Shown: one piece after another, positions 24,608 through 34,887 of the stretch
Layout: each line of letters opens with the position of its first letter
Numbering within the stretch: the first letter of the stretch is position 1
Origin: Pseudoruegeria sp. SK021
Lineage (GTDB): Bacteria; Pseudomonadota; Alphaproteobacteria; Rhodobacterales; Rhodobacteraceae
Length of the DNA: 44,243 nucleotides
Assembly: GCF_002119405.1 (NCBI RefSeq)
Contig: NZ_MTBG01000028.1
Span: 1-44,243, forward strand
Direction: 5' to 3'
Notes under the pieces: model-generated
Databases searched by the model: none
What the model saw: the letters and a program-made list of their open reading frames with translations, nothing else
Told to the model about the DNA's origin: nothing
Program-made: the position numbers and the translations under genes

Positions 24608-27600
24608 GTGCTGTCGCAAACCTTTATCTCGCGGCCCAAGCTGGCCATGGTCATTTCGCTGGTGCTGACGGTGATGGGGATCATCGGCTATACGCAGCTA
24701 CCGGTTGAACAATTTCCAGACATCACCCCGCCTGTCGTGTCGGTCACCGCCAGTTACACCGGTGCCAATGCCGAGACCGTGGAAAATTCAATCGCGGCCC
24801 CGATCGAAGCGCAGGTCAATGGCGTCGACGACATGATCTACATGTCGTCCAGTTCATCGGACGATGGCAGCTATTCTCTGAACGTCACCTTCGAGGTCGG
24901 CACCGACCCGGATATCGCCGCTGTGAACGTGCAGAACCGGGTGGCGCAGGCCACTGCGTCCTTGCCCACCGAGGTGACCGATGCCGGGGTGGTGACGCAA
25001 AAGGCGTCCACCAACATGCTGCTGGTGGTGGCACTGGAATCGCCGGGTGGCACCTATGACGAAGTGTTTCTGTCGAACTATTCGTCGATCAACATCAAAG
25101 ACGCGTTAAGCCGGGTCAACGGCGTTGGCCGCGCCGATGTGATGACCGATTTCGCCTATGCCATGCGGATGTGGATGGAACCGGAGCGTATGGCCAGTCT
25201 TGGACTGACGCCGGCGGACCTGATTGCCGCCATTCGCGAGCAGAACCTTGAAGTATCGGCCGGCCAGATCGGTGCACCGCCGGTACCGGGCGCGCAGCAG
25301 TTTCAGTATACGATCAAGGCCAAAGGCCGCCTAACCACCGCCGAGGAATTCGGCAATATCGTCATCCGGGCCGGGACATCGGGTGCCATCGTGCGGATGC
25401 GCGACGTGGCCCGGGTTGAACTTGGCGCCAGTTCATACAGCGCCTCGGGCCGATACAGCGGCAAACCTGCCAGCGTTTTGGCGGTGTATCAAGCGCCGGG
25501 GGCCAATTCCTTGGCCGTTGCCGACCTCGTCATGGCCGAGCTGGAACGCCTGTCGCTCAGCTTTCCCGATGATGTGGACTATGTCGTGCCCTTCGACACC
25601 ACCGACTTTGTGGAAACCGCTTTGGACGATGTCATCATGACCCTGATGATGACCTTCGTTTTGGTCATGGCCGTAGTGTTCCTGTTTCTGGGCAGTTGGC
25701 GCGCGACCCTGATCCCTGCCATCGCGATCCCGGTCTCATTGATCGGGACCTTCGCCTTCCTGCTGGTTCTGGGCATGTCGCTGAACACCATCTCGTTGTT
25801 CGCGCTGGTGCTGGCGATTGGGATCGTGGTCGATGACGCCATTATCGTAGTGGAAAATGTCGAAGCGATCATCGCCCGTGACGGGCTATCCCCGCCCGAA
25901 GCCACGGCAAAAGCGATGCGCCAGATCACCGGTCCGGTGATCGCCACCACGCTGGTTCTACTGGCGGTGTTTGTGCCGGTGACCTTCATGCCCGGCATCA
26001 CTGGGCGGCTGTTCTCGCAATTCGCCGTGACGATCTCGGTGGCTGTGGTGATTTCCTCCATCAATGCGCTGACCCTGTCGCCCGCCTTGTGTGCGCTGGT
26101 GCTGAAGCCACGCTCGGGTCCGCCCAAGGGCATTCTGGCGTGGTTCGAGGGTGGCATTGACCGGGTGCGCAATGGCTATGTCGCCATTGTCGCGCGGTTT
26201 GTCCGGGTGGCGCTGCTGTCGATTGCCGTCGTCGCTGCCGTGGTCGTGTCTTTGGTGGTGCTGATGGACCGCATTCCTGCCGGGTTCCTGCCGCAAGAGG
26301 ATAACGGCTACCTATTCGTCGACATCCAACTGCCCGACGCCGCAGCACTGAACCGGACCGAAACCGTCGCCTCGCGGGTCGAAGAACAGGTGCGGGGCAT
26401 TCCCGGGGTCAAATCCACCATTCAGGTCAACGGCTACAGCCTGCTGAACGGGTCCGGATCGAACGGGGCCATGATCATCGTCAGCCTAGAGCCGTGGGCG
26501 GACCGCAGCACCCCTGCCTTGTCGGCAAACGGCGTTCTGGGCGCGATCTATGGCATTGCCGCCCGCGAAGCCGCTGCTACGATCATTGCCTTCAACCCCC
26601 CGCCAATTCCCGGTCTTGGCCTCAGCGCCGGGGTCGAGATGATGGTGCAGCAGACCGGTGGTGGCTCACCGCAGGACCTTTCGGCGGCTTTGGGATCGCT
26701 GGTCTACTCAGCCAATCAACGGGCCGAGATCGAGCGGTCCTACACCACCTTCCGCGCCAATGTTCCGCAACTGTTTATCGATCTGGACCGCGACAAGGCC
26801 CGGCTTCTGAATGTGCCGATCAGCGATGTCTTCACCACGCTACAGGCCTATTTGGGATCGTATTACGTCAACGACTTCAATTTGTTTGGCCGGGTTTATC
26901 GGGTCATGATTCAAGCCGAAGGCAGTTATCGCAACAAGGTCGAAGATATCTCGGCGCTGTATGTGCGCTCCAGCGATGGGAACATGGTGCCCTTGGGCAC
27001 CTTGGTTGACGTAGACAAGGTGCTGGGGCCGCGGCAGTTGACGCGCTATAACATGTTCCGCTCGGCCTCGGTCACCGCGACCCCGGCCAGCGGGCTGTCG
27101 ACGGGCGATGCCATCACTGTCATGCAACAGGAGGCCGCGACCGCCCTGCCCCCGGGTTATGCCTATGAATGGACCGGGACTGCCCAGCAGCAGTTGGCCG
27201 CAGGCGGTTTGGTTCAGATCATCCTGCTTCTGGCCGTGCTATTCGGCTATTTCTTCCTCGTCGGGCAATATGAAAGCTGGACCATGCCGGTGGCGATTTT
27301 GCTATCGGTGACGGTGGCCTTGTTTGGGGCGGTTGCCGCGGTCGGGATCTCGGGCAGCGATATTAACCTCTATACTCAGATCGGGATGATCATGTTGATT
27401 GGGCTTGGGGCCAAGAACGCCATTCTGATCGTCGAGTTCGCGATGGAGCGGCGCGCGGCAGGGCTAAGCATCCGCGAAGCCGCCATTGATGCCGCCGGGG
27501 CCCGGTTCCGGGCGGTGATGATGACCGCCTTGTCCTTCTTGCTGGGCGTCGTGCCGCTGATGATTGCCTCGGGCGCCGGGGCCGCCAGTCAGCGTGCGAT

Positions 27601-27751
27601 CGGCATCGCGGTCTTCGGCGGGATGCTGGCGGCGACAGTGCTGGGGGTTATCTTGGTGCCGGTGCTGTATGTGGTGCTGCAATCCTCACGCGAGAAGGTC
27701 AAAACCCTTTTGGGCGGCAAACCGCAACCGATCGCGCAACAGGCAGACTGA
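24608..27751 (+). CDS. RND efflux permease (HAE-1/AcrB family)
   Basis: A 1047-residue proton-driven inner-membrane pump, the normal size for AcrB relatives, with 12 membrane segments in two halves separated by large periplasmic loops. The N-terminus [18 protein letters not shown] is typical, and [15 protein letters not shown] holds the paired aspartates of the proton relay (about residue 410). Translation begins at GTG, three bases after the adaptor stop. The substrate cannot be read; HAE-1 pumps export drugs, detergents and other hydrophobic compounds. Confidence 0.95.
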   Translation: MLSQTFISRPKLAMVISLVLTVMGIIGYTQLPVEQFPDITPPVVSVTASYTGANAETVENSIAAPIEAQVNGVDDMIYMSSSSSDDGSYSLNVTFEVGTDPDIAAVNVQNRVAQATASLPTEVTDAGVVTQKASTNMLLVVALESPGGTYDEVFLSNYSSINIKDALSRVNGVGRADVMTDFAYAMRMWMEPERMASLGLTPADLIAAIREQNLEVSAGQIGAPPVPGAQQFQYTIKAKGRLTTAEEFGNIVIRAGTSGAIVRMRDVARVELGASSYSASGRYSGKPASVLAVYQAPGANSLAVADLVMAELERLSLSFPDDVDYVVPFDTTDFVETALDDVIMTLMMTFVLVMAVVFLFLGSWRATLIPAIAIPVSLIGTFAFLLVLGMSLNTISLFALVLAIGIVVDDAIIVVENVEAIIARDGLSPPEATAKAMRQITGPVIATTLVLLAVFVPVTFMPGITGRLFSQFAVTISVAVVISSINALTLSPALCALVLKPRSGPPKGILAWFEGGIDRVRNGYVAIVARFVRVALLSIAVVAAVVVSLVVLMDRIPAGFLPQEDNGYLFVDIQLPDAAALNRTETVASRVEEQVRGIPGVKSTIQVNGYSLLNGSGSNGAMIIVSLEPWADRSTPALSANGVLGAIYGIAAREAAATIIAFNPPPIPGLGLSAGVEMMVQQTGGGSPQDLSAALGSLVYSANQRAEIERSYTTFRANVPQLFIDLDRDKARLLNVPISDVFTTLQAYLGSYYVNDFNLFGRVYRVMIQAEGSYRNKVEDISALYVRSSDGNMVPLGTLVDVDKVLGPRQLTRYNMFRSASVTATPASGLSTGDAITVMQQEAATALPPGYAYEWTGTAQQQLAAGGLVQIILLLAVLFGYFFLVGQYESWTMPVAILLSVTVALFGAVAAVGISGSDINLYTQIGMIMLIGLGAKNAILIVEFAMERRAAGLSIREAAIDAAGARFRAVMMTALSFLLGVVPLMIASGAGAASQRAIGIAVFGGMLAATVLGVILVPVLYVVLQSSREKVKTLLGGKPQPIAQQAD

Positions 27752-27761
27752 CCTAATACGC

Positions 27762-27782
27762 GGCCTGCGGATGGGCCTTTTT
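27762..27782 (+). terminator. Possible terminator after RND operon
   Basis: GGCCT and GGGCC can form a short five-pair stem (including one G-T) around GCGGA, followed directly by five T. It lies 10 bases after the permease stop. A further inverted repeat CGCCCC/GGGGCG lies about 30 bases on. The stem is short, so strength is doubtful. Confidence 0.4.
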
Positions 27783-27989
27783 CCGACACCTCGCCCCGAA
27801 AATTGGGGCGGGGCCTTCAAAGAAAAGATAGACCGCGTGCAAGGGCTGTCATAAGGCGTGAGCGCGGGGCCAAAGCGTCGCCCCGCCTTGGACCGGGCAC
27901 CGCCCCGACACCCTGTTCTTTGTGATCACCGTGTTTCCCCCGGGCCATATTCCGGCCCATTTCAACATCGACAACAGGACCTCAGACAA

Positions 27990-28478
27990 ATGAAAACACT
28001 CTCCGCCTTCGCCTGCATGGCAACCCTTTGTGCCTCGGCCGCGTTCGCCGATGACGCCGCCGACAAAAGCGACAAGACCGAAAAAGGCGCACAAATCGGC
28101 GTACTGACCTGCACCATGACCGACGTGACCAATGTCATCGTCTACACCGACGAAAAATTCGATTGCAGCTATGAGCCTAAGGAAGGCGACGTGCAGACCT
28201 ACAAAGGCGTGATGAAAAGCGTCGGCCTGAACCTGTCCGTGACCAAGGGCGCGACCATGGTCTGGGGCGTGGTTGCCCCGTCCATGGATCTGGATTCGGC
28301 CACCATTCTGAAGGGCAAGTATGTTGGCGGCACCGGCAAGGTCGAAATCGGCGGTGGCGTTGCAGCCAACGTCCTGATCGGCGGCGGCTCGGATTCGATC
28401 ACCTTGCAACCGTTCAGCGTCAGTGGCCTGACCGGCTTTGGCGCCGCGCTGGATGTGTCCTATTTCGAACTGATGTAA
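27990..28478 (+). CDS. DUF992 family exported protein
   Basis: A 162-residue protein with a clear signal peptide (MKTLSAFACMATLCASAAFA) and the DUF992 pattern: a conserved IGVLTCTMT, then FDCSYEP, and glycine-rich strands (GGTGKVEIGGGVAANVLIGG) near the end. The two cysteines could form a disulfide in the periplasm. DUF992 proteins are common in alphaproteobacteria and have no known function that I can state. AGGAC lies about ten bases before the ATG. A strong hairpin follows the stop, so it is probably expressed alone. Confidence 0.85.
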   Translation: MKTLSAFACMATLCASAAFADDAADKSDKTEKGAQIGVLTCTMTDVTNVIVYTDEKFDCSYEPKEGDVQTYKGVMKSVGLNLSVTKGATMVWGVVAPSMDLDSATILKGKYVGGTGKVEIGGGVAANVLIGGGSDSITLQPFSVSGLTGFGAALDVSYFELM

Positions 28479-28490
28479 ATAAACCAACGG

Positions 28491-28515
28491 TGGGATCCTC
28501 AAAAAGGGGATCCCA
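28491..28515 (+). terminator. Hairpin after DUF992 gene
   Basis: TGGGATCC (28491-28498) and GGATCCCA (28508-28515) give an 8-bp perfect stem with a nine-base A-rich loop, 12 bases after the stop. What follows is TCTTCG, a poor T run, so termination is plausible but not certain. Confidence 0.5.
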
Positions 28516-28579
28516 TCTTCGCGACGAGTTGGTAAGCTCAGCCACAATCCTTTACCATCCTAGACCGAAAGCATTTTTA

Positions 28580-29113
28580 ATGGAAAAGACAGCCCCCAAG
28601 ACGTCATCTCGGCACCGGAATTTGATGATTGGCGAGATCGCTGTCAGCCTTATTTTGCTCCTTCTCGCCTTTTTCGCGATTGCATCGTCTGACGTATCGC
28701 CCGCAAGCGCGCATCGCTACTGGGCCATGCTGGTGGCCTGCTATGCCGTTGTTGCCGTAATTGCTGACCGCTTCCAGATGCACCACCGGATCATCGATTC
28801 AAAGTCTGCAATTTGGATTGTTTTGCACTGGCTCGGCGTGTTCGGTGCGATCGAGTTGATCTTTTACTTTGCTCATTCGGGCCGCTTCAACAACGCCGAT
28901 ATCGGGCTGGCCAATGCGGTGATTCTGGCGCTGGGGACCTATCTCTTTGGTATCGCGAAAAACTGGCGGTTCATCGTGATCGGATGTGCTCTGGCTGCGG
29001 CCAGTGTTGGGGTCGCGATGGTCGAGCAATATCTTTGGGTTCTCGTCGGCATCGCAGTTCTGGTGGCACTTGTGCTGGGTGCTCTGTCGTACTTGAACCA
29101 TCGTCGGACGTGA
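28580..29113 (+). CDS. Hypothetical membrane protein, about 5-6 segments
   Basis: I do not recognise a family. The 177 residues hold a basic, polar N-terminus (MEKTAPKTSSRHRNL) and then hydrophobic segments near residues 20-40, 50-65, 78-98, 105-125 and 130-172, the last probably two. No catalytic motif is visible. The open frame extends 30 codons upstream through the hairpin at 28491-28515, which is unlikely to be coding, so the ATG at 28580 is preferred although its ribosome site is poor. It stands 66 bases before the AI-2E exporter gene on the same strand and may be co-transcribed with it. Confidence 0.6.
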   Translation: MEKTAPKTSSRHRNLMIGEIAVSLILLLLAFFAIASSDVSPASAHRYWAMLVACYAVVAVIADRFQMHHRIIDSKSAIWIVLHWLGVFGAIELIFYFAHSGRFNNADIGLANAVILALGTYLFGIAKNWRFIVIGCALAAASVGVAMVEQYLWVLVGIAVLVALVLGALSYLNHRRT

Positions 29114-29179
29114 GCCGGCGCATCGAACACGCGCGCCCCGTTGCCTGACCGTCACCTTGCCGAACCGACAGGACCCCTA

Positions 29180-30262
29180 ATGTACCCAGAACCAACCAAG
29201 CCCGGCCCCGTCCGCAGCCCCGAGCAATTGGCGACCGATATTGCCATCAGATTGGGTCTTCTTGGCGCATTTCTGTATCTGGCACTGGCGCTGATCCACC
29301 CGTTTCTGGGCATCCTGATCTGGTCGGTGGTTCTGGCGGTGGCGCTGTTCCCGGTGTTTTGCTGGCTACGGGATCGGCTGGGCGGTCGCAGCAGGTTGGC
29401 CGCCTGCCTGATTACCGCACTATCTTTAATGATTGTGTTTGGACCGATGGTGCTTCTGAGCACCAGTTTGGTCAGCACGCTGGAGCAACTGGCCCACGCA
29501 ATTCGCTCTGGAAACTTCGTGACCCCGGCGCCGCCAAAGGAACTGGATCAGATCCCAATGATCGGCCCGGATCTGACCAAGGCTTGGGCTTGGACCGCCG
29601 TCAATCTGACAAGCCTGCTGGAAAAATACGCGCATACCCTGCTGGTGCCCGGCGAATGGCTGCTCAAGACCGTCGCCGCTTTGGCCGGAAGCATTCTGAT
29701 TTTCGCGATTTCCGCCGTGCTGTCGGGCTGTCTGTTTCTTTGGGGGGCGGACTTGACCCTGGTATTGCGCGACGTCGCGCAACGGATTGCTGGCCCCCAT
29801 GGGCTTGTGTTCCTAAACATCACCGGCACCACCATTCGCAGCGTCGCCCGCGGGATCATCGGAGTCGCGGTGCTGGAAGCATTGGTCATCGGGGTAGTTT
29901 TGGTCATGGCCGGTGTGCCCCATGCTGGCTTTCTGGCTGGCACTGCCCTATTTCTGGCTGTTGTGCAGATCGGCACCTTCCCGATCATCTTTCCATTGAT
30001 CATCTGGGTCTGGCTAAGCCACGATACCGCGCAGGCTATCCTGTTGATGCTCGCGCTGACACCGGTTGCCATTCTTGACTATGTCGTCAAACCACTGGCC
30101 ATGGGTCAAGGGTTGGACACGCCCATTTTCATCATCATCATCGGCGTGTTCGGCGGAACCCTCGTCTTTGGGATCACCGGGCTGTTTATCGGGCCAATCG
30201 TTCTGGCGGTGTTCTATGATCTGCTGAACTACTGGCGCGGCCAAGGGTCGATGCCGTCATGA
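29180..30262 (+). CDS. AI-2E/PerM family transporter
   Basis: A 360-residue inner-membrane protein with about eight hydrophobic segments and the family end LGIT-like FGITGLFIGPIVLAVFYDLL. Members include TqsA (autoinducer-2 export) and Na+/H+ or Na+(Li+)/H+ antiporters, so the name does not settle the substrate. AGGA six bases before the ATG at 29180 supports that start rather than the upstream TTG. The stop overlaps the cardiolipin synthase start as ATGA, so the two are translationally coupled. Confidence 0.88.
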   Translation: MYPEPTKPGPVRSPEQLATDIAIRLGLLGAFLYLALALIHPFLGILIWSVVLAVALFPVFCWLRDRLGGRSRLAACLITALSLMIVFGPMVLLSTSLVSTLEQLAHAIRSGNFVTPAPPKELDQIPMIGPDLTKAWAWTAVNLTSLLEKYAHTLLVPGEWLLKTVAALAGSILIFAISAVLSGCLFLWGADLTLVLRDVAQRIAGPHGLVFLNITGTTIRSVARGIIGVAVLEALVIGVVLVMAGVPHAGFLAGTALFLAVVQIGTFPIIFPLIIWVWLSHDTAQAILLMLALTPVAILDYVVKPLAMGQGLDTPIFIIIIGVFGGTLVFGITGLFIGPIVLAVFYDLLNYWRGQGSMPS

Positions 30263-31686
30263 TCGCCGCAGCCCATATTCTGGTTCAGGCGCTGCTGATT
30301 GTCCGAGTGCTTTTGCGTCCCCATCGCGATCCGACCTCACGGTTGGCCTGGATGGTGGTGATTTTGGTCGTACCCTTCTTCGGTATCGCGGCCTATCTGC
30401 TGCTTGGCGAGACCAATATCGGGCGCAGCCGGGTCCGGCGCCTTCGCGAAGTCACCTCACTGCTGCCAGCCCCCTCTAAGGTCGAGGGCCATGACGACCC
30501 GGCCCTGCATCCGGTCCTGTCTGACCGCCACCGGGCGTTGTTCATGGTCGGCACATCGATCAGTGGCTATGAGGTCATCGGCGGCAATGACGCCACCTTG
30601 ATGGCGGACAGCCTCGGCACCATCGACAGTATGGTCGCGGATATCGAAGCCGCCACCGACCATGTCCATCTGCTGTTTTATATTTGGTTGCCCGACACAA
30701 GTGGTCACAAGATCGGTAACGCCCTGATCCGGGCGGCGGCCCGCGGCGTCACCTGCCGGGCGCTGGTCGATGACATGGGGTCGCGCACCCTGATCAAATC
30801 CGACCTCTGGCGCGAAATGGGGGCAGCCGGTGTCCATCTTGAACGGGCGCTGAAAGTCGGCAACCCGCTGATCCGCATTCTTAATGGCCGGATCGATTTG
30901 CGCAATCATCGCAAGGTCTTGGTGATCGACAACCGCATTGCATATTGCGGTAGCCAAAATTGCGCCGACCCTGACTTTCTGCCCAAAGCCAAATTCGCGC
31001 CGTGGGTTGATGTCATGATCCGCTTCACCGGTCCCGTCGTTCGGCAAAACGCGCATCTGTTCGCCGGAGACTGGATGGCCAATGGCACCGAGAACATCGT
31101 CAATCTGCTGACAGCCCCGCTAGAGCCCGCGGGCCCCGGCTTTCCCGCTCAGGTCATCACCACCGGACCGACCACGCGCCACTCGGCCGCGCCGGAAATG
31201 TTCACCAATCTGATTTTTGCCGCCCGGCGCAAATTGATCATCACCACCCCCTACTATGTGCCGGTCAGTTCCCTTCAGGCTGCGATCTGCGCGGCGGCTA
31301 ACCGGGGTGTCGAGACCACGATCATCTTTCCCGCCCGCAACGATGACTTCGCCGTCGCCGCCACCTGTCACAGCTATTATGAGGAATTGCTGGACGCCGG
31401 CGTTAAGATTTTTGAATACCTACCCGGCGTGCTGCATGCAAAAACCATGACCGTGGATGACGACCTGACCTTGATCGGTTCGGCCAATATGGACCGGCGC
31501 AGTTTCGAGCTGAATTTCGAAAACAACGTGTTGGTTTGTTGCGCCAAGCTGACCGCTGAAATGCAGGCGCGTCAACAAAGCTTCCTCGATCAATCACGGC
31601 AGGTCACCGCCGAAGAGGTCGCCGCATGGTCGTGGCGCACCCGGCTGGCCAACAATGCGTTGGCGATTGTCGGGCCGGTACTGTGA
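30259..31686 (+). CDS. cls: Cardiolipin synthase (PLD superfamily)
   Basis: A 475-residue inner-membrane enzyme that joins phosphatidylglycerol molecules to cardiolipin. Two N-terminal membrane segments (PLDNc-like, residues about 1-55) precede two phospholipase D motifs: NHRKVLVIDN (His near 217) and LHAKTMTVDDD (His near 392), each followed by a GSxN/GSANMDRRS segment. The ClsA-like layout with two membrane helices and HKD pairs is complete. It is coupled to the upstream AI-2E gene. A second, different PLD enzyme lies at 32526-33962. Confidence 0.92.
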   Translation: MIAAAHILVQALLIVRVLLRPHRDPTSRLAWMVVILVVPFFGIAAYLLLGETNIGRSRVRRLREVTSLLPAPSKVEGHDDPALHPVLSDRHRALFMVGTSISGYEVIGGNDATLMADSLGTIDSMVADIEAATDHVHLLFYIWLPDTSGHKIGNALIRAAARGVTCRALVDDMGSRTLIKSDLWREMGAAGVHLERALKVGNPLIRILNGRIDLRNHRKVLVIDNRIAYCGSQNCADPDFLPKAKFAPWVDVMIRFTGPVVRQNAHLFAGDWMANGTENIVNLLTAPLEPAGPGFPAQVITTGPTTRHSAAPEMFTNLIFAARRKLIITTPYYVPVSSLQAAICAAANRGVETTIIFPARNDDFAVAATCHSYYEELLDAGVKIFEYLPGVLHAKTMTVDDDLTLIGSANMDRRSFELNFENNVLVCCAKLTAEMQARQQSFLDQSRQVTAEEVAAWSWRTRLANNALAIVGPVL

Positions 31687-31762
31687 GGTTCAAGGTTATG
31701 ACGCCGGGGTCCGCCGCGTCCGGGATCTGGAAACCCTTGGTCAGAGGCGTTAGTTAGACGAG

Positions 31763-32470
31763 ATGGAAAAACCACTTCGGATCGCCAGTTACAACATCCG
31801 CAAAGGCATCGGCCTTGACAGGCAGCGCCGCCCCGAACGCAATCTTGCGGTCATGGCCGAGCTGGGTGCTGACATCATTGCAGTCCAAGAGGCTGACCGC
31901 CGCCTTGGCAACAGACCCGCCGCTTTGACCCCCGCGATGATCCGCGAGGGCAGCGATTTCTCTCCCGTTCTGGCCAATGAAAATGGCGTCAGTCTTGGGT
32001 GGCATGGTAACGCCGTGCTGATCAGCGACCGGTTTACAGTCACCGGAATCGACCGGCTGGATCTGCCGTCTTTTGAACCCCGGGGCGCCCTGATCGTCGA
32101 TCTGGACGGGCCCCAGCCACTGACGATTGTCGCCACCCATCTCGGCCTGATGCGCCGGCATCGGCGGCTGCAATTTCGGGCGATTCTGGATCGTCTGGCC
32201 GAGCGCGACGACCGCCCCACCATCATTCTTGGTGACTTTAACGAATGGGCGCCCATCAGTTGCCTGTCGAAAATGAATGGCGGCTTCACGGTTCATAGCC
32301 CCGGCAAGTCGTTTCACGCCTCGCGCCCGATTGCCGGTCTCGACCGGATTGCCGTTAACGGCAATCTGGAATTGCTGGATGCGGGCGTTTCGGAACAGGG
32401 CGCCGCACGGATTGCATCAGATCACCTGCCGATCTGGGGCGATTTCGGTGTGGTTGATCCGAAGCCATAA
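31763..32470 (+). CDS. Endonuclease/exonuclease/phosphatase (EEP) family hydrolase
   Basis: A 235-residue metal-dependent hydrolase of the DNase I/sphingomyelinase fold. Motifs are RIASYNIRKGIG (N-terminus), IAVQEADRR (Glu near 36), ATHLGL (near 132), LGDFNEW (near 158) and the catalytic ASDHLPIWGDF near the end. There is no signal peptide. It is 76 bases after cls. A similar EEP protein (YbhP) lies next to clsB in E. coli, so a role on phospholipid or its head groups is a reasonable guess, not proven. Confidence 0.87.
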   Translation: MEKPLRIASYNIRKGIGLDRQRRPERNLAVMAELGADIIAVQEADRRLGNRPAALTPAMIREGSDFSPVLANENGVSLGWHGNAVLISDRFTVTGIDRLDLPSFEPRGALIVDLDGPQPLTIVATHLGLMRRHRRLQFRAILDRLAERDDRPTIILGDFNEWAPISCLSKMNGGFTVHSPGKSFHASRPIAGLDRIAVNGNLELLDAGVSEQGAARIASDHLPIWGDFGVVDPKP

Positions 32471-32474
32471 CCCC

Positions 32475-32523
32475 CGCATCCGCGGAGTGTGAGGCGCGGT
32501 GCGCCCCACACATCGCGGATGCG
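32475..32523. terminator. Large bidirectional hairpin between convergent genes
   Basis: Arms CGCATCCGCG (32475-32484) and CGCGGATGCG (32514-32523) pair perfectly, GTGTG pairs with CACAC further in, and the top is a second perfect stem GGCGC/GCGCC with loop GGT. The structure fills the 55 bases between the EEP gene and the PLD gene, both of which end here, so a shared terminator is likely. Confidence 0.7.
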
Positions 32524-32525
32524 CT

Positions 32526-33962
32526 TTACGAAAACCACGATGACGAGGCGCTTTCGGGGTCAAGCAGGTCGTTCTCGGCCAGCGTTTGCTTGGTCAGGTC
32601 GGCAAATTCTGGCGCGGTGAACTCTGACAGAGTGCGCCCGGAACCACGTAGCGCGTCAACAGCGCGCACGAGGGACCCGTTTTCTGCGGCAATCGCGGCC
32701 TCAACCTCGGCGGGCTGCACCGCCAAATGCTCGGCCAGAAGATCATTGCGCAGATCCAGGATGGCCCGGCGCAGATCCGCGTCCTGCGGGCCCCGCGTGG
32801 CTTCCAGACTCAGGTCGCACTCACTGTCAAACCCCATGGAGCGGTTATTGAGGTTCGAGGACCCGACCCGCAGCAACCGGTCATCCATGATCACCACCTT
32901 GGCGTGAACGTAAATATGCGTGCCCTGCGCCGTGACCGGGGTGGACAGCCGGAACCTGTCATATGTGTCGGCGCGGCGCACCAGATCCAGCAAGCGGGCC
33001 CGCGCCGATCCCATCACCTTTTCTTCCAGCCACCCATCTGCAGCGTGCGGATTGACGATGAAGATTTCTGGCCCCTCCGGTTCGGACAATCGGGCGGCCA
33101 TGGCTTCGGCAATGCGGCGCGACGCGAAATACTGGCTTTCAATATACAGGGTTTTTTCGGTCTGGCGGATGATCTCCAGATACAGGGCTTCGATCTCACG
33201 CACTTCGCGCCGATCCTCATACTCGGGCAAGCTGCGGGACAGTCCAACGTCGACATGTTCAATCATCGGCCGCAACGCCGACGGCCACAGCGGCGGCATG
33301 TGTTCGGGGACCTCAAGCGTCTCGCCCGTCGCCGTCTTCCACCGGTCGCGGGCAATGTCGCCCAAGGCCTTCGCAGCAGGCCCACTGACGGCAGTGGTGA
33401 TGTCGTGCCACGGCCCATACTCGCGCTGAGAGGTCGGCCGCTTGCGCCGGGGGTCATCGTCTGGGTGGTCACGGGTGTCCCAGCGTTCGGCGGTGATGTC
33501 GATGCCGCCACAAAACGCCAAAACATCATCGATCACGACGATTTTCTGATGATGCGCTGACCCGCTCGGATGGGCGCTGTCCATTTTCATCTGAATCCGC
33601 TGATGGCTCATCAAATTGGCCAGCATCAACGGCGTCGTTCCCCGCGCCAAGGTTTTCAGCAGGCCAATGTCCCACTTCAACACGTGGACTTGCAGATCCG
33701 GGCTCTGCTCAACGACCCATTCCAGAAAGCGGCCCAGCAGGTTTGGCTTGTCCTGATCCTCGGCATCCGGTTCCAGTTCGATCCGGGTATCGAAATCCCA
33801 GCCAATGAAGACCACACTTCGCTTTGCCTTTGCCACAACCTCGCGCAGGATAGCAAAATATGCGGCCGCATCGACAATGACCGCCAATTGATCTGCCTTG
33901 GCAATCGACCAGCACGTATCCCCTGGCCGCAAAATCGGATTGTTGTCGCTGTAAGCTGTCAC
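32526..33962 (-). CDS. Phospholipase D-like protein (second PLD-family enzyme)
   Basis: A 478-residue PLD-superfamily enzyme with both HKD motifs: SAHHQKIVVIDD (about residue 137) with FCGGIDIT, and YVHAKVVIMDD (about 352) with VGSSNLNNRSMGFDSE. It has no N-terminal membrane helices, unlike the cls gene nearby, and resembles soluble phospholipase D/phosphatidylserine synthase-like or eukaryotic-type PLD proteins. GIDITAERWDTRDHPDDDP matches that branch. It converges with the EEP gene and diverges from exoD over 280 bases. It may hydrolyse phospholipid or transfer head groups; the reaction is not established. Confidence 0.85.
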   Translation of the reverse strand: MTAYSDNNPILRPGDTCWSIAKADQLAVIVDAAAYFAILREVVAKAKRSVVFIGWDFDTRIELEPDAEDQDKPNLLGRFLEWVVEQSPDLQVHVLKWDIGLLKTLARGTTPLMLANLMSHQRIQMKMDSAHPSGSAHHQKIVVIDDVLAFCGGIDITAERWDTRDHPDDDPRRKRPTSQREYGPWHDITTAVSGPAAKALGDIARDRWKTATGETLEVPEHMPPLWPSALRPMIEHVDVGLSRSLPEYEDRREVREIEALYLEIIRQTEKTLYIESQYFASRRIAEAMAARLSEPEGPEIFIVNPHAADGWLEEKVMGSARARLLDLVRRADTYDRFRLSTPVTAQGTHIYVHAKVVIMDDRLLRVGSSNLNNRSMGFDSECDLSLEATRGPQDADLRRAILDLRNDLLAEHLAVQPAEVEAAIAAENGSLVRAVDALRGSGRTLSEFTAPEFADLTKQTLAENDLLDPESASSSWFS

Positions 33963-34242
33963 GTGACGTCCTCGTCGCGAATGGTGTCAGAACTTTGTAA
34001 CCACCGGCGGCGGTTCATCCCCACCAAACAGGATCGAAAGACCTCCGACAATCCCGTTGGAGCCTTTCTGGCATTTTAGTGGGTGCGGATGCGCCTTCTT
34101 GCGTAGACTTAAACGGCTGCGGCGCGCACCCCACCGCAATATCGGAACCGCAGTCCGCTTTTGGCGTTGAGAGGGCATCTATCCCTCACCGGCCCCTGCC
34201 TGACACCTGCTGTCGCCCGCTGCGTCCCCGAAAGGAATTTGC

Positions 34243-34845
34243 TTGTCCTCTACCCCGTCTAACGATCCGCCGCAGTCGATTGGCGATGTGCTCGACCGCG
34301 CCGAGGGTGCTGCGGATGTAGATCAGCCGAGCTTTGGCGATCTGGTTGAGGCGATGGGACGATCATCGCTAACAGCAATCTTGTTGCTGGTATCGCTGGC
34401 CATCATCACCCCCCTCAGTGGCATCCCCGGTGTTTCTGCGTCCGGCGGGGTGATTATCGCGTTGGTCTCGGCTCAGATCATTATGGGGCGCGAGCGGGCG
34501 TGGTTTCCAAAATGGCTTCTGCGCCAAAGTTTGCCGGGGCACCGGGTCCGCACCGCCATTGACACAATTCGAAAACCGGCAACGGTCGTTGACCGCCATG
34601 TTCACCGCCGGATGCAGTGGATATCGGGCACCCTCGCCCGCCGCGTTTTGGGCGCCATTTGCCTTGGTCTCGGCCTTGCGATGCCCGGATTGGAATTGGT
34701 CCCGTTTAGCTCATCCATCGCCGGGTTGATGGTTGCCTTGCTGGCCTTGGCGATGTTGGCGCAGGACGGCTTACTGGTTCTGGCCGCGCTTGGCGTCTGT
34801 CTGGGCGCGGGAACTTTGGTGATCCAACTCTTTTCTGGCGGCTGA
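34243..34845 (+). CDS. ExoD-family exopolysaccharide synthesis protein
   Basis: A 200-residue membrane protein of the ExoD family, which was found through Rhizobium exopolysaccharide and alkali-sensitivity mutants. It has a soluble start (about 40 residues) and four or so hydrophobic segments, with LVSLAIITPLSGIPGVSASG typical for the family. Translation begins at TTG: AAAGGAA lies five bases upstream and no in-frame ATG serves better. It converges with the AEC transporter across 42 bases. Its molecular role is unknown. Confidence 0.85.
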   Translation: MSSTPSNDPPQSIGDVLDRAEGAADVDQPSFGDLVEAMGRSSLTAILLLVSLAIITPLSGIPGVSASGGVIIALVSAQIIMGRERAWFPKWLLRQSLPGHRVRTAIDTIRKPATVVDRHVHRRMQWISGTLARRVLGAICLGLGLAMPGLELVPFSSSIAGLMVALLALAMLAQDGLLVLAALGVCLGAGTLVIQLFSGG

Positions 34846-34887
34846 CGGCCAATTACGGCGACGGACACGATCCGCCAGCCGAGTTCA

